From: Candidatus Cloacimonadota bacterium
GTDB lineage: Bacteria; Cloacimonadota; Cloacimonadia; Cloacimonadales; Cloacimonadaceae
Direction: 5' to 3'
Length of the DNA: 21,747 nucleotides
Assembly: GCA_023228125.1 (NCBI GenBank)
Contig: JALOBT010000040.1
Location: 1-21,747 of the forward strand
The notes under the pieces are model-generated. The model did not search any database, was not told where the DNA came from, and saw nothing but the letters and a program-made list of their open reading frames with translations. The position numbers and the translations under genes were made by a program. How positions within the stretch are numbered: position 1 is the stretch's first letter; each line of letters opens with the position of its first letter. This document shows, one piece after another, positions 15,040-21,747 of this stretch.

Positions 15040-16299
15040 ATGAAACTCTTTTTAAACGCCTCCCTTCCCACCAGTTCCACCGCTCTCAAGCGGGTAAACC
15101 TGCTGTTTGACCAGCAGATCAAAAAGATTTCTGTGGATGAGATCGAAACCGAAGAAGAGCCCGAGATCATCGATCTCAAAGGCAGGATTCTACTGCCGGG
15201 AGCCATCGATATCCACAGCCATCTCCTGGCTAAGAAAAAGAACCTGCCCCAGGATCTCACCAAAGCCACAAAATCCGCCATCAAAGGGGGATGGACCACT
15301 TTGGCTGAGATGAGCTACCATAGCGATACACCCATCTTTGATACCGGTGATCTCAAAAAGAACATCGCCGCCCTGAAGGGTAATATCCACACCGATATGG
15401 CCTTGTGGGCAAATGTGGATGTCGGCGACTATCCCTATTATGCGGAAAGCGCTCAGGAACTCTGGAGCAAGGGCGTGGTGGGGATCGCCCTGATGAGCCC
15501 TACTCCGAATGAGAATATCCCCCAGATGAGCTTCACCGAGATTATGGATCTCTTTATGGATATCTACGAAAGTGACACGGAATTCTCCTTCCAGGGCTAT
15601 GATGTGGATAACCATGGTTTCTACACCTTTGATTCCCAGAGAGATGGGATCAAGAAGATCCTGCGGCGTATGCAGGAAAACCCCATCCACATCCCCCGGG
15701 TATCTTCCTACCTCACGATAGAATTCATCAATACCATCTCCAAGCGCAGCGATATCTCCTTTGCCGTCAATATGATGGACTTGATGGGCTGGCTGGAGCC
15801 CCAGGCCTTTAGTTCGCCCTGGGCCTGCGATTTTCACGAACATAATGACCTGCTCTATGAGCTGCTGCGCACCAAGAAATTGTATCTGCTTTCCAATAGC
15901 TGCTCTGGGATAGCAGCCGAAAATGAGCTTTTTGCCGGCAATTCCCCCGAGCTGATGGAATACAGCTATCTTTGGGTGCTTTCAGAGCTCTGGAAGGCCC
16001 GCAAAATCCCGCTTTCCACTTGTATCAAAATGACCAGCGAAAATCCCGCCAAGCGCCTGGGGATTTATCCTCAAAAAGGACGCATAGACCTAGGCGCAGA
16101 TGCAGATTTCGTGGTCTATAACCCCGAAGCAACTACCACCATCACCAGCCCCAAAGATGTGCAGGTCGAGCTGCGCGGGGCCATTGAATCCGTGTGGCTC
16201 AGAGGCGAAAAGCAAGAGCCGGACAGCAAGCCCCAGGGAGCATTCGTCTGCCGTAAGAATAGCCCCAAACGCAGACATAACAAGAGCTCCTGGGTATAA
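15040..16299 (+). CDS. Dihydroorotase-like amidohydrolase, probably inactive
   Basis: 419 residues with the cyclic amidohydrolase layout: a beta-sandwich start (IIDLKGRILLPGAID), a TIM barrel, and the C-terminal sandwich (KGRIDLGADADFVVYNPE). The first metal motif is kept (D57-I-H59-S-H61). The others appear lost. The residue normally a carboxylated Lys (GFK) is A150 in GIALMS. The later His positions read Q185 (FSFQGYD) and R220 (HIPRVSS). The region of the catalytic Asp (SDHAPH in dihydroorotases) is SNSCSG with N286. These placements were made by eye. Non-catalytic dihydroorotase homologues are known as partners of aspartate transcarbamoylase, but no pyrB is seen here. The last ~25 residues are basic and unlike the family. 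It has no ribosome site and starts 2 bases after fabI. Confidence 0.78.
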   Translation: MKLFLNASLPTSSTALKRVNLLFDQQIKKISVDEIETEEEPEIIDLKGRILLPGAIDIHSHLLAKKKNLPQDLTKATKSAIKGGWTTLAEMSYHSDTPIFDTGDLKKNIAALKGNIHTDMALWANVDVGDYPYYAESAQELWSKGVVGIALMSPTPNENIPQMSFTEIMDLFMDIYESDTEFSFQGYDVDNHGFYTFDSQRDGIKKILRRMQENPIHIPRVSSYLTIEFINTISKRSDISFAVNMMDLMGWLEPQAFSSPWACDFHEHNDLLYELLRTKKLYLLSNSCSGIAAENELFAGNSPELMEYSYLWVLSELWKARKIPLSTCIKMTSENPAKRLGIYPQKGRIDLGADADFVVYNPEATTTITSPKDVQVELRGAIESVWLRGEKQEPDSKPQGAFVCRKNSPKRRHNKSSWV

Positions 16300-16337
16300 T
16301 GCCTGAAACCTCACAAACAAATCTTAAGGACAGCTAT

Positions 16338-17666
16338 ATGAACGAACAACTCAAGCATCTGAACTCCGCCCTGCAGCAGCATCCCGAGCTGAAATATGTC
16401 CTGACTTTCAGAGAGTGGCAGACCGACTTTCTGCGCTTCTATCAAAGCCAGACCAATTACAACATCTCCAAGGACAGCAGCAGCCTTGCTGCCACCCTCT
16501 ACAAAGGCAAGAAATCCTGCAGCTTCACTGTCGATCATCCGGATAATCCCAAGATCGAGGCAGCTCTGAAAACTGCTCTGGATATGATCGATGCCATGCC
16601 AGAGGATCCGGATTTTGTAGATATAGAGGATGATCTCACTTTGGCCAGGCCGCGCCAGATCGTAAACAATATCGAGGCTTTAGGCCTGAATGAAAAGACC
16701 CGCATTCTGCGTGAGCTCGCTGGGCGCGCCGCCAAATACGGTTTTGAGCTCTATGGCACCTTCATCTGCAATTATCAGAGCTGGCAGATGCTCAATAGCA
16801 ACGGTTTGGACAAAACCAGCACCCTGTCTCCGATCTATCTGGAGGTAAAAGCCGTGCACAAAGACAGCCAGGTGACCGTGCTGGAAACCTTTGGTGGAGA
16901 TGATTTCAGCTATTTCAAGGAAGCGAGCTTTAGCGATAACTTGCTCACCAAGATCGCTCTTGCCCAAAACCCCGTGGTAGATGTTGCCCCCGGCGAGTAT
17001 GAAGTAATCCTGGCGCCTCGCTGCGTAGCCGAATTTGCCCAATATCTCAGCTCTGGGATGCGGGCGGCCTCTGTAGATAGCCACAATAGCTTCTTTGAAG
17101 GCAAGCTAAATCAGCAGCTTTTCCCCACTTTCTTCAGTATCACAGACGACCCCACCGATCCCCAGATGATCCGTAGGGATTATGGAGATCAGGGACATAT
17201 CTACAGAGCTCTGAAGCTCATTGAAGACGGCCAGTTCCGTGCCTTTATGTGCGGACAATATTATCATCTCAAACTGGGCTTGCCCAAAAATGGCAATACC
17301 GGTGCCTGCCTGAAGATCAAAGCTGGAAATGCAAAGCTATCCGATATGATAACTTCTGTAAAGAAAGGACTTTACATCTCCAGCCTACACTATATGAACT
17401 TTATCAATGCCCGCGAGACCTCGCTCACCGGGCTCACCAGAGATGGCACCTTCCTGATCGAAGACGGGAAGATCACCAAAGTGGTAAACAACCTGCGTTT
17501 TACAGAGCGGATCTGTAGAATCTTTGAAAACCTGATAGAGCTGGAAGACACCGCCCACACCATCCCCTTTTCCGATAACTACGGGGAGTTCAGCGTGAGC
17601 TCTGCCAGAGCACCTCATGCCCGGGTTCAGGGTTTCAATATCAGCTCTTCCACCAGGACAATATAG
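16338..17666 (+). CDS. tldE: TldE/PmbA family protein (non-catalytic partner of TldD)
   Basis: 442 residues from the ATG at 16338, which has AAGGA seven bases upstream; the in-frame ATG at 16299 overlaps the previous stop and would add 13 residues. The length matches PmbA/TldE. Typical features are SCSFTVDHPD near the start, VILAPRCVAEFAQYL in the middle and the C-terminal TGLTRDGTFLIEDGKI then NLRFTER. The HExxxH metal motif of TldD is absent at the corresponding place, as expected for TldE. In E. coli TldD-TldE form a heterodimeric metalloprotease that trims unstructured peptides, including microcin B17 precursor. tldD follows 10 bases downstream. Confidence 0.92.
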   Translation: MNEQLKHLNSALQQHPELKYVLTFREWQTDFLRFYQSQTNYNISKDSSSLAATLYKGKKSCSFTVDHPDNPKIEAALKTALDMIDAMPEDPDFVDIEDDLTLARPRQIVNNIEALGLNEKTRILRELAGRAAKYGFELYGTFICNYQSWQMLNSNGLDKTSTLSPIYLEVKAVHKDSQVTVLETFGGDDFSYFKEASFSDNLLTKIALAQNPVVDVAPGEYEVILAPRCVAEFAQYLSSGMRAASVDSHNSFFEGKLNQQLFPTFFSITDDPTDPQMIRRDYGDQGHIYRALKLIEDGQFRAFMCGQYYHLKLGLPKNGNTGACLKIKAGNAKLSDMITSVKKGLYISSLHYMNFINARETSLTGLTRDGTFLIEDGKITKVVNNLRFTERICRIFENLIELEDTAHTIPFSDNYGEFSVSSARAPHARVQGFNISSSTRTI

Positions 17667-17676
17667 GAACTAAATT

Positions 17677-19116
17677 ATGAAACAAAAGATAAAATCCATC
17701 ATTGACAAACTGACCGCCCCGGACATAAGCTTTGCCGATGTCCGCATTACTAGTACAGATTATGAAAGCATCTTTTTCATGAACGCCAATCTCAGAAGTT
17801 ACGGCAACAGCAAAGGCTCCCCTGCCATCGGCATCAGAGTCTTGATCGATGGCTGCTTCGGCTTTGCAGGCTCCAAGGACCTCAGCGCTGCCAGCATCGA
17901 AAGGCTGATCGCCAAGGCTCGCAGCAATGCCATCCATGGTGCTCTGTTCCAAAAGGAAAAGCTCACTTTCCCCGCGCTGCCAGCCAGCACTGGCGAGTAT
18001 GTGCACCAGCCTGAAATCGATCCCTTTGCCATGCCGAAGGCCGAAAAGCTGGAGTATCTGCAGCGCCTGGCTACCAGCATCAAACCCGCCGGCAAGATCG
18101 TACACTCCTATGTAGCTACGGAATTTGAGCGTCAGGAAAAGTATTATGCCAATAGCGAAGGTAGCTACAACCATATGATCGTCACCAATACCCTGCCCAT
18201 GATGATGGTAGTGGCCTCTGATGGCAAACAGACCCAATCCCGCACCTGGCCAGGGCACATGAGTGCAGGCCGGGCTGGATTTGAGCTCTTTTATCAGCAG
18301 AAGTTCGAGGAAAACACCGAGACCATTATCAAGGAAGCCACAGACTTACTTGTTGCCGATGTGATCACCGAAGAAAAGGCTGATATCATCATAGGTGCAG
18401 GCCATCTGGCTCTGCAATTGCACGAATCCGTGGGCCATGCCACCGAGGCCGACCGCATCTTTGGCCAGGAAATCTCCTACGCCGGCAAGACCTTCGTGAA
18501 GCCAGCCATGCTGGGAAACTTCCGTTACGGCTCTGATATCCTGAATATCTATAGCGATAGCACCGATCCCAAAGGCTTGGGCTACAGTCCTATGGATGAT
18601 GAAGGTGTCCCCGCCCGCCGGGTGGATATCATCAAAAACGGTATCCTCGTGGATCAGCAGAGCTCACGCCACATAGCCCACAAACTGGGCCTCGCACCTT
18701 CCTCAAATATGAAAGCCTCTTTTGCCGATGATTACCCCTTGGTGCGGATGACCAATTTCTGCATCGCCCCCGGCAAGGGCAGTTTGGAAGAGCTAATCGC
18801 CAGCACCGAGCGCGGTTACTTCCTGGACTATACCAAAACCTGGAGTATTGATGACAATCGCAATAACTTCCAATTTACCACCGAGATCGGCTATAAGATA
18901 CGGGATGGCAAGATAGTAGGGATCGTGAAAGAGCCCACTTACTTTGGCATTACCCCGGAATTCTGGAACGCCTGTGACGCCATCTGCGGCGAAGAGGAAT
19001 GGGCTTACCACTCCACCTTCCATTGCGGAAAAGGCGAACCCGGACAGGTGATGCGTTTGTCTCATGGCGTGGCTCCGGCCCGCTTCAAAAACATCAATGT
19101 CAGCGTGAAAATGTAG
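17677..19116 (+). CDS. tldD: TldD family zinc metalloprotease
   Basis: 479 residues, full length. The catalytic HExxxH is H249-E250-S-V-G-H254 (QLHESVGHATEADR), followed by the family's DEGVPARRVDIIKNG and the metal-binding Cys region (TNFCIAPGKGSLEEL). A late block FQFTTEIGYKIRDGKIVG is also typical. It should pair with TldE to degrade or mature small peptides in the cytosol. The AGGAA ribosome site is 8 bases before the ATG. It is the last gene of the run, followed by a terminator. No obvious modified-peptide precursor or RiPP modification enzyme is near. Confidence 0.95.
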   Translation: MKQKIKSIIDKLTAPDISFADVRITSTDYESIFFMNANLRSYGNSKGSPAIGIRVLIDGCFGFAGSKDLSAASIERLIAKARSNAIHGALFQKEKLTFPALPASTGEYVHQPEIDPFAMPKAEKLEYLQRLATSIKPAGKIVHSYVATEFERQEKYYANSEGSYNHMIVTNTLPMMMVVASDGKQTQSRTWPGHMSAGRAGFELFYQQKFEENTETIIKEATDLLVADVITEEKADIIIGAGHLALQLHESVGHATEADRIFGQEISYAGKTFVKPAMLGNFRYGSDILNIYSDSTDPKGLGYSPMDDEGVPARRVDIIKNGILVDQQSSRHIAHKLGLAPSSNMKASFADDYPLVRMTNFCIAPGKGSLEELIASTERGYFLDYTKTWSIDDNRNNFQFTTEIGYKIRDGKIVGIVKEPTYFGITPEFWNACDAICGEEEWAYHSTFHCGKGEPGQVMRLSHGVAPARFKNINVSVKM

Positions 19117-19141
19117 CTTTCTAAAGTATTAGCAATGCTCG

Positions 19142-19173
19142 CAAGGCAGCAAGATCGATTGCTGCCTTGTTTT
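19142..19173 (+). terminator. Rho-independent terminator after tldD
   Basis: A perfect 11-bp stem, CAAGGCAGCAA / TTGCTGCCTTG, with loop GATCGA, is followed by TTTT. It lies 25 bases after the tldD stop and in the plus-strand sense. On the minus strand the stem is not followed by a T-run, so it mainly serves the tldD side of the convergent junction. Confidence 0.85.
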
Positions 19174-19190
19174 ATGCCTGCAAATTGCGC

Positions 19191-21380
19191 TCAATCCGCA
19201 GAATAAGGCAGGCTAAAATAGAAGGTGCTGCCCTGGCCTAAAGTGCTCTCCGCCCAGATTTCACCATCGTGATGAAGGACGATCTTCTTGGTCAAAGCCA
19301 GTCCGATGCCGTTTCCCTCAAATTCATCTGGGAAATGCAGCCTTTTGAAAGGATCAAATACCTTGTCTTTGAAAGCAGGATCAAAGCCCACTCCCTGATC
19401 TTGCACAAAATATACCACCCTGTCGCCAGTGAGCTCGCAACCGATGTGAATCTTATGCAGCGGAGCCGGAATGCTGAATTTCACCGCATTTTCAATCAGG
19501 TTTTTCCACACCACTTCGATCAAAGTGGCATCCCCCTGGCAGGTCAGCAGGGAATCCTCCGTCACGGCAAAGTCTTCCGGCACATAATTGAGCTGCCTGC
19601 GGACGATCTCTCTCATGTCCAATTTCTCTTTATGAATCGCATCTGAATTCACCTGAGCAATCTTCAAAAGTTCAGGGATCACATTGCTCATGCGCATAGC
19701 CTGGTTTCTGATGGCCTGCAGAATATCTTTGCCTTCTGCTCGCAACTGAGCTTCGTGGCTTTTTTCTAAGGCCTCAGCATACTTGCTGATTCTCCTTAGT
19801 GGAGCCTGCAGGTCGTCTGCCACAGAGTAAGAGAAGGATTCCATTTCATGCATACTGTGTTTGAGCTGATTGGTGCGCAGATCCACCTGCTTTTCCAAGT
19901 CCTGAGCATAGTCTTTAATCTGTTGTTTCAACTCCAATTGATGCAAGACGATCACCACCTGATTGGCAAATTCCTGACCCGCTTCGAGGTGCTCTGGGCC
20001 AAAGGCATTCATTTTATCTGAGCCAAACCAGAGAAAACCCACCAGCTCATTTTCTGCAATCATCCCGTTGAACATAAAGGAATTCATGCCTTCTTTGATC
20101 AAAGCCGCCCGAATCGGCATGTTCTTTGTTTCGGCGAGAGCAGTATCTGAGATCACGTAATTCTTTACGCTGAGCAGATGAGTACAAAATCCCATATTGT
20201 TTGGGAAATGATCATTGGTATTCAGATAGCGATGCCTGAGCTCCGGTTTTTGTATGGCCAAAAAGCGGATTGTGTTATCTTTGATAGAGCTTACCATCAA
20301 TATCTTGAAGGGGATCAAAGCTTGCAGCTTCTTCATTGCGACAGTGCAGACCTGCTCAAAAGGCAAGTTTTCCAGCACAATGCGATCCAGCTCCCGCAAA
20401 ACCTCCAGCCGGTTCGCATAGCGAGCGGTTTGCTCTGTGATGTCTCTTATCGCTGCGATGAATAGAGCATCCTCGCCTTCGCCGCTTAGTATGGTGCTGT
20501 TGATCTCCACTGTTTTTACCTGCCCTTGTGCATCCCAAACCTGCATTTGATACATTCTGGGCTCAGTTAAACCTGCCCTACGTTCTTTGACATAGCCCTC
20601 CATCATCAAAAGAGATTCGGGCAGAATAAACTGCTTGATATTTTTTCCACCCTCTTGCAAAGCCTCTTTGCTAAAGAAATCCTTTGCCATTTTATTGGAA
20701 TAACCAATATTACCTGCAATATCATGCAGCACAATCATATCCTTGGTAGTTTCTGCTAAGAGGCGGTATTCTTGCTCGCTTTTCTCCAGGGCCAGCTTTT
20801 CCCGCTGACGCTGCCTTCTGCGCAGCATTATCTGCCCCATCAAAACAGTGACCAAGGGATAGAGCACGAGCACCGGAATAGCTGCCACTTGAAGCATCTG
20901 CCATCTTATTTCTTTGGGCAGCAGAAACATCAAAAGAATCATCGAGATGTGGTTCACGACACCTAATTGATACAGCCCCATCAGGCTGTAAGCAGATCCT
21001 CTGCGTTGATGCCAGAAGCGCCACACAAGCCCCCAAAAAATGGAGCTGATGATGGTGCTTACCCCTACATAGACCCCAGCTCCACCCATCAGAATCCGGT
21101 AAGTAATGGCCATCACTCCACCGATTAAGGCAGGAATAGCTCCAAAAAACACCGCAGCCATACTGAAGAGAATGGTACGGGCATCGATTACTGTGCCCGT
21201 CTCCAGCGCCCAGGGATGAATCATTATGGCCAGACCAATCACGCCTATGATGATGCCACTGAAAATCTTGCCCTTCATCCTGTTATCAGGATTATGATTA
21301 ATAATGATATCATACGCGATTGTCAAGGTTAAGAGCAAACCGGCATTGTAAATCAGACTTTCAAAAATATCAAGTATCAT
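19191..21380 (-). CDS. Orphan LytS-5TM/PAS/GAF sensor kinase lacking the phosphoacceptor His
   Basis: 729 residues from the ATG at 21380, chosen because GAGGTG precedes it; a GTG six bases further upstream overlaps that site. An N-terminal 5TM LytS-type receptor domain (about 1-120; VIDARTILFSMAAVFFGAIP and YRILMGG are hallmarks) and further membrane helices extend to about 185. PAS (about 205-315, ending DITEQ), GAF (about 330-480), a coiled linker, DHp (about 505-575) and HATPase (about 610-729) follow. The ATP site looks intact: N631 in LIENAVKF, DQGVGF (661-666) and GNGIGLAL (689-696). The DHp motif, usually SHDLQxPLR, reads ADDLQAPLR, so D522 stands in for His. No response regulator is adjacent. 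Confidence 0.88.
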   Translation of the reverse strand: MILDIFESLIYNAGLLLTLTIAYDIIINHNPDNRMKGKIFSGIIIGVIGLAIMIHPWALETGTVIDARTILFSMAAVFFGAIPALIGGVMAITYRILMGGAGVYVGVSTIISSIFWGLVWRFWHQRRGSAYSLMGLYQLGVVNHISMILLMFLLPKEIRWQMLQVAAIPVLVLYPLVTVLMGQIMLRRRQRQREKLALEKSEQEYRLLAETTKDMIVLHDIAGNIGYSNKMAKDFFSKEALQEGGKNIKQFILPESLLMMEGYVKERRAGLTEPRMYQMQVWDAQGQVKTVEINSTILSGEGEDALFIAAIRDITEQTARYANRLEVLRELDRIVLENLPFEQVCTVAMKKLQALIPFKILMVSSIKDNTIRFLAIQKPELRHRYLNTNDHFPNNMGFCTHLLSVKNYVISDTALAETKNMPIRAALIKEGMNSFMFNGMIAENELVGFLWFGSDKMNAFGPEHLEAGQEFANQVVIVLHQLELKQQIKDYAQDLEKQVDLRTNQLKHSMHEMESFSYSVADDLQAPLRRISKYAEALEKSHEAQLRAEGKDILQAIRNQAMRMSNVIPELLKIAQVNSDAIHKEKLDMREIVRRQLNYVPEDFAVTEDSLLTCQGDATLIEVVWKNLIENAVKFSIPAPLHKIHIGCELTGDRVVYFVQDQGVGFDPAFKDKVFDPFKRLHFPDEFEGNGIGLALTKKIVLHHDGEIWAESTLGQGSTFYFSLPYSAD

Positions 21381-21435
21381 GACCACCTCAAAGCTTATAT
21401 TTTTCCATTAAGATAAATTAAACATTCATGGAATC

Positions 21436-21465
21436 AACATATCTGAAACTGGATATTGCTGTCAA
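21436..21465 (-). promoter_or_regulatory. Candidate sigma70-type promoter of the sensor kinase
   Basis: On the minus strand TTGACA (plus 21460-21465) is followed after 18 bases by TATGTT (plus 21436-21441). This leaves a leader of about 50 bases before the ATG. The first hexamer is perfect and the second matches four of six positions. Confidence 0.45.
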
Positions 21466-21479
21466 GAAGATTTCTGCTT

Positions 21480-21524
21480 TTGGGGTATAAACAGAGGAAG
21501 AGACTGTTCAATTCCTCTCCCCAA
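21480..21524. repeat. Nested inverted repeat near the right end
   Basis: Outer arms TTGGGG / CCCCAA (21480-21485, 21519-21524) enclose inner arms GAGGAA / TTCCTC (21494-21499, 21512-21517). Internal gaps are unequal and there is no T-run, so the function is unclear. No gene is visible between 21390 and the window end. Confidence 0.4.
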
Positions 21525-21634
21525 GTCATGCCGCTTTCTTTTGCCCTTTAAGCTGAATAAGTGGCCAAAGCCTGTTCCAATTCGTATTATCCAGGCCTAA
21601 TACCTGCAAAGCGAGAACAAGGCGCTATTTTAGA

Positions 21635-21735
21635 CAAGTCCTGAATATGTGGGTTGTAGGGGTTTTGGGCGAAAACCCAAGTCCTGCGTATGTGGGTTGT
21701 AGGGGTTTTGGGCGAAAACCCAAGTCCTGAATATG
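21635..21735. repeat. 43-bp tandem repeats with internal hairpin, running toward the window end
   Basis: Two full 43-bp units (21635-21677 and 21678-21720) and the first 15 bases of a third (21721-21735) are nearly identical; unit 2 has GCG where units 1 and 3 have GAA after CAAGTCCT. Each unit contains GGGTTTT-GGGCG-AAAACCC, a 7-bp perfect stem with a 5-base loop. There are no spacers between units. The third copy breaks off into ATGATGAT just before the edge, so the array may end here or be interrupted. Confidence 0.93.
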
Positions 21736-21747
21736 AATGATGATGAT

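Noticed and set aside
1586..15612. Three TGTGGATAA nonamers (in rfbB, the ROK gene and the amidohydrolase gene) as DnaA boxes of an origin near parAB
   Set aside because: They are scattered, kilobases apart, inside genes, and each encodes a Val-Asp-Asn/Lys stretch. There is no cluster or AT-rich unwinding region.
21635..21735. Right-end repeats as a CRISPR array
   Set aside because: Units follow one another without spacers, and no cas gene is present in the window.

Overview
The window looks like a chromosomal stretch of a Gram-negative bacterium of the FCB / Cloacimonadota kind. This is inferred from a free-standing FlgD-type Ig-like sorting domain, predicted outer-membrane beta-barrel and lipoprotein genes, an Mla/MCE lipid transport set and a didermic gene content overall. 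No 16S rRNA or other decisive marker is present, so the lineage is an inference. There are no tRNA, rRNA, insertion sequence or CRISPR features that I can support.

Left part (1-6556, plus strand): the 3' end of a ParA/Soj ATPase, a complete ParB, a dTDP-glucose 4,6-dehydratase, an 812-residue fusion with the domain order of mammalian dihydropyrimidine dehydrogenase (PreT+PreA in one chain), and an MscS-type mechanosensitive channel with a secreted N-terminal domain. Facing them on the minus strand (6590-8492) is a two-gene unit: an outer-membrane beta-barrel-like protein and a YqhD/BDH-type iron alcohol dehydrogenase.

A gene-poor kilobase (8493-9551) follows. It holds a minus-strand promoter, a 6 x 21-bp tandem repeat that lies in a possible small ORF ending just before a rho-independent terminator, and a 73-bp near-perfect inverted repeat.

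Middle and right (9552-19116, plus strand): an ROK sugar kinase, a secreted stand-alone FlgD-type Ig domain protein, then a tightly packed run mlaE, degenerate mlaF, mlaD, TPR lipoprotein, fabI, dihydroorotase-like protein, tldE, tldD. Most of these genes overlap or are separated by a few bases, and a strong terminator follows tldD. The theme appears to be envelope lipid supply and transport, with a TldD/TldE peptidase at the end. Convergent to this run is an orphan sensor kinase (LytS-type 5TM, PAS, GAF, DHp, HATPase). The window ends in 43-bp tandem repeats with an internal hairpin.

The most striking observation is a set of proteins that keep a family fold but lack catalytic residues. The MlaF-like ABC subunit has lost Walker A, the Q-loop Gln, the signature, the Walker B Glu and the switch His. 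The histidine kinase has Asp where the phosphoacceptor His belongs. The dihydroorotase-like protein keeps only the first metal motif. The DPD-like fusion lacks the catalytic Cys. The MlaF case is the best candidate for an undescribed system: an MCE lipid transporter with a pseudo-ATPase and a TPR lipoprotein, co-encoded with enoyl-ACP reductase.
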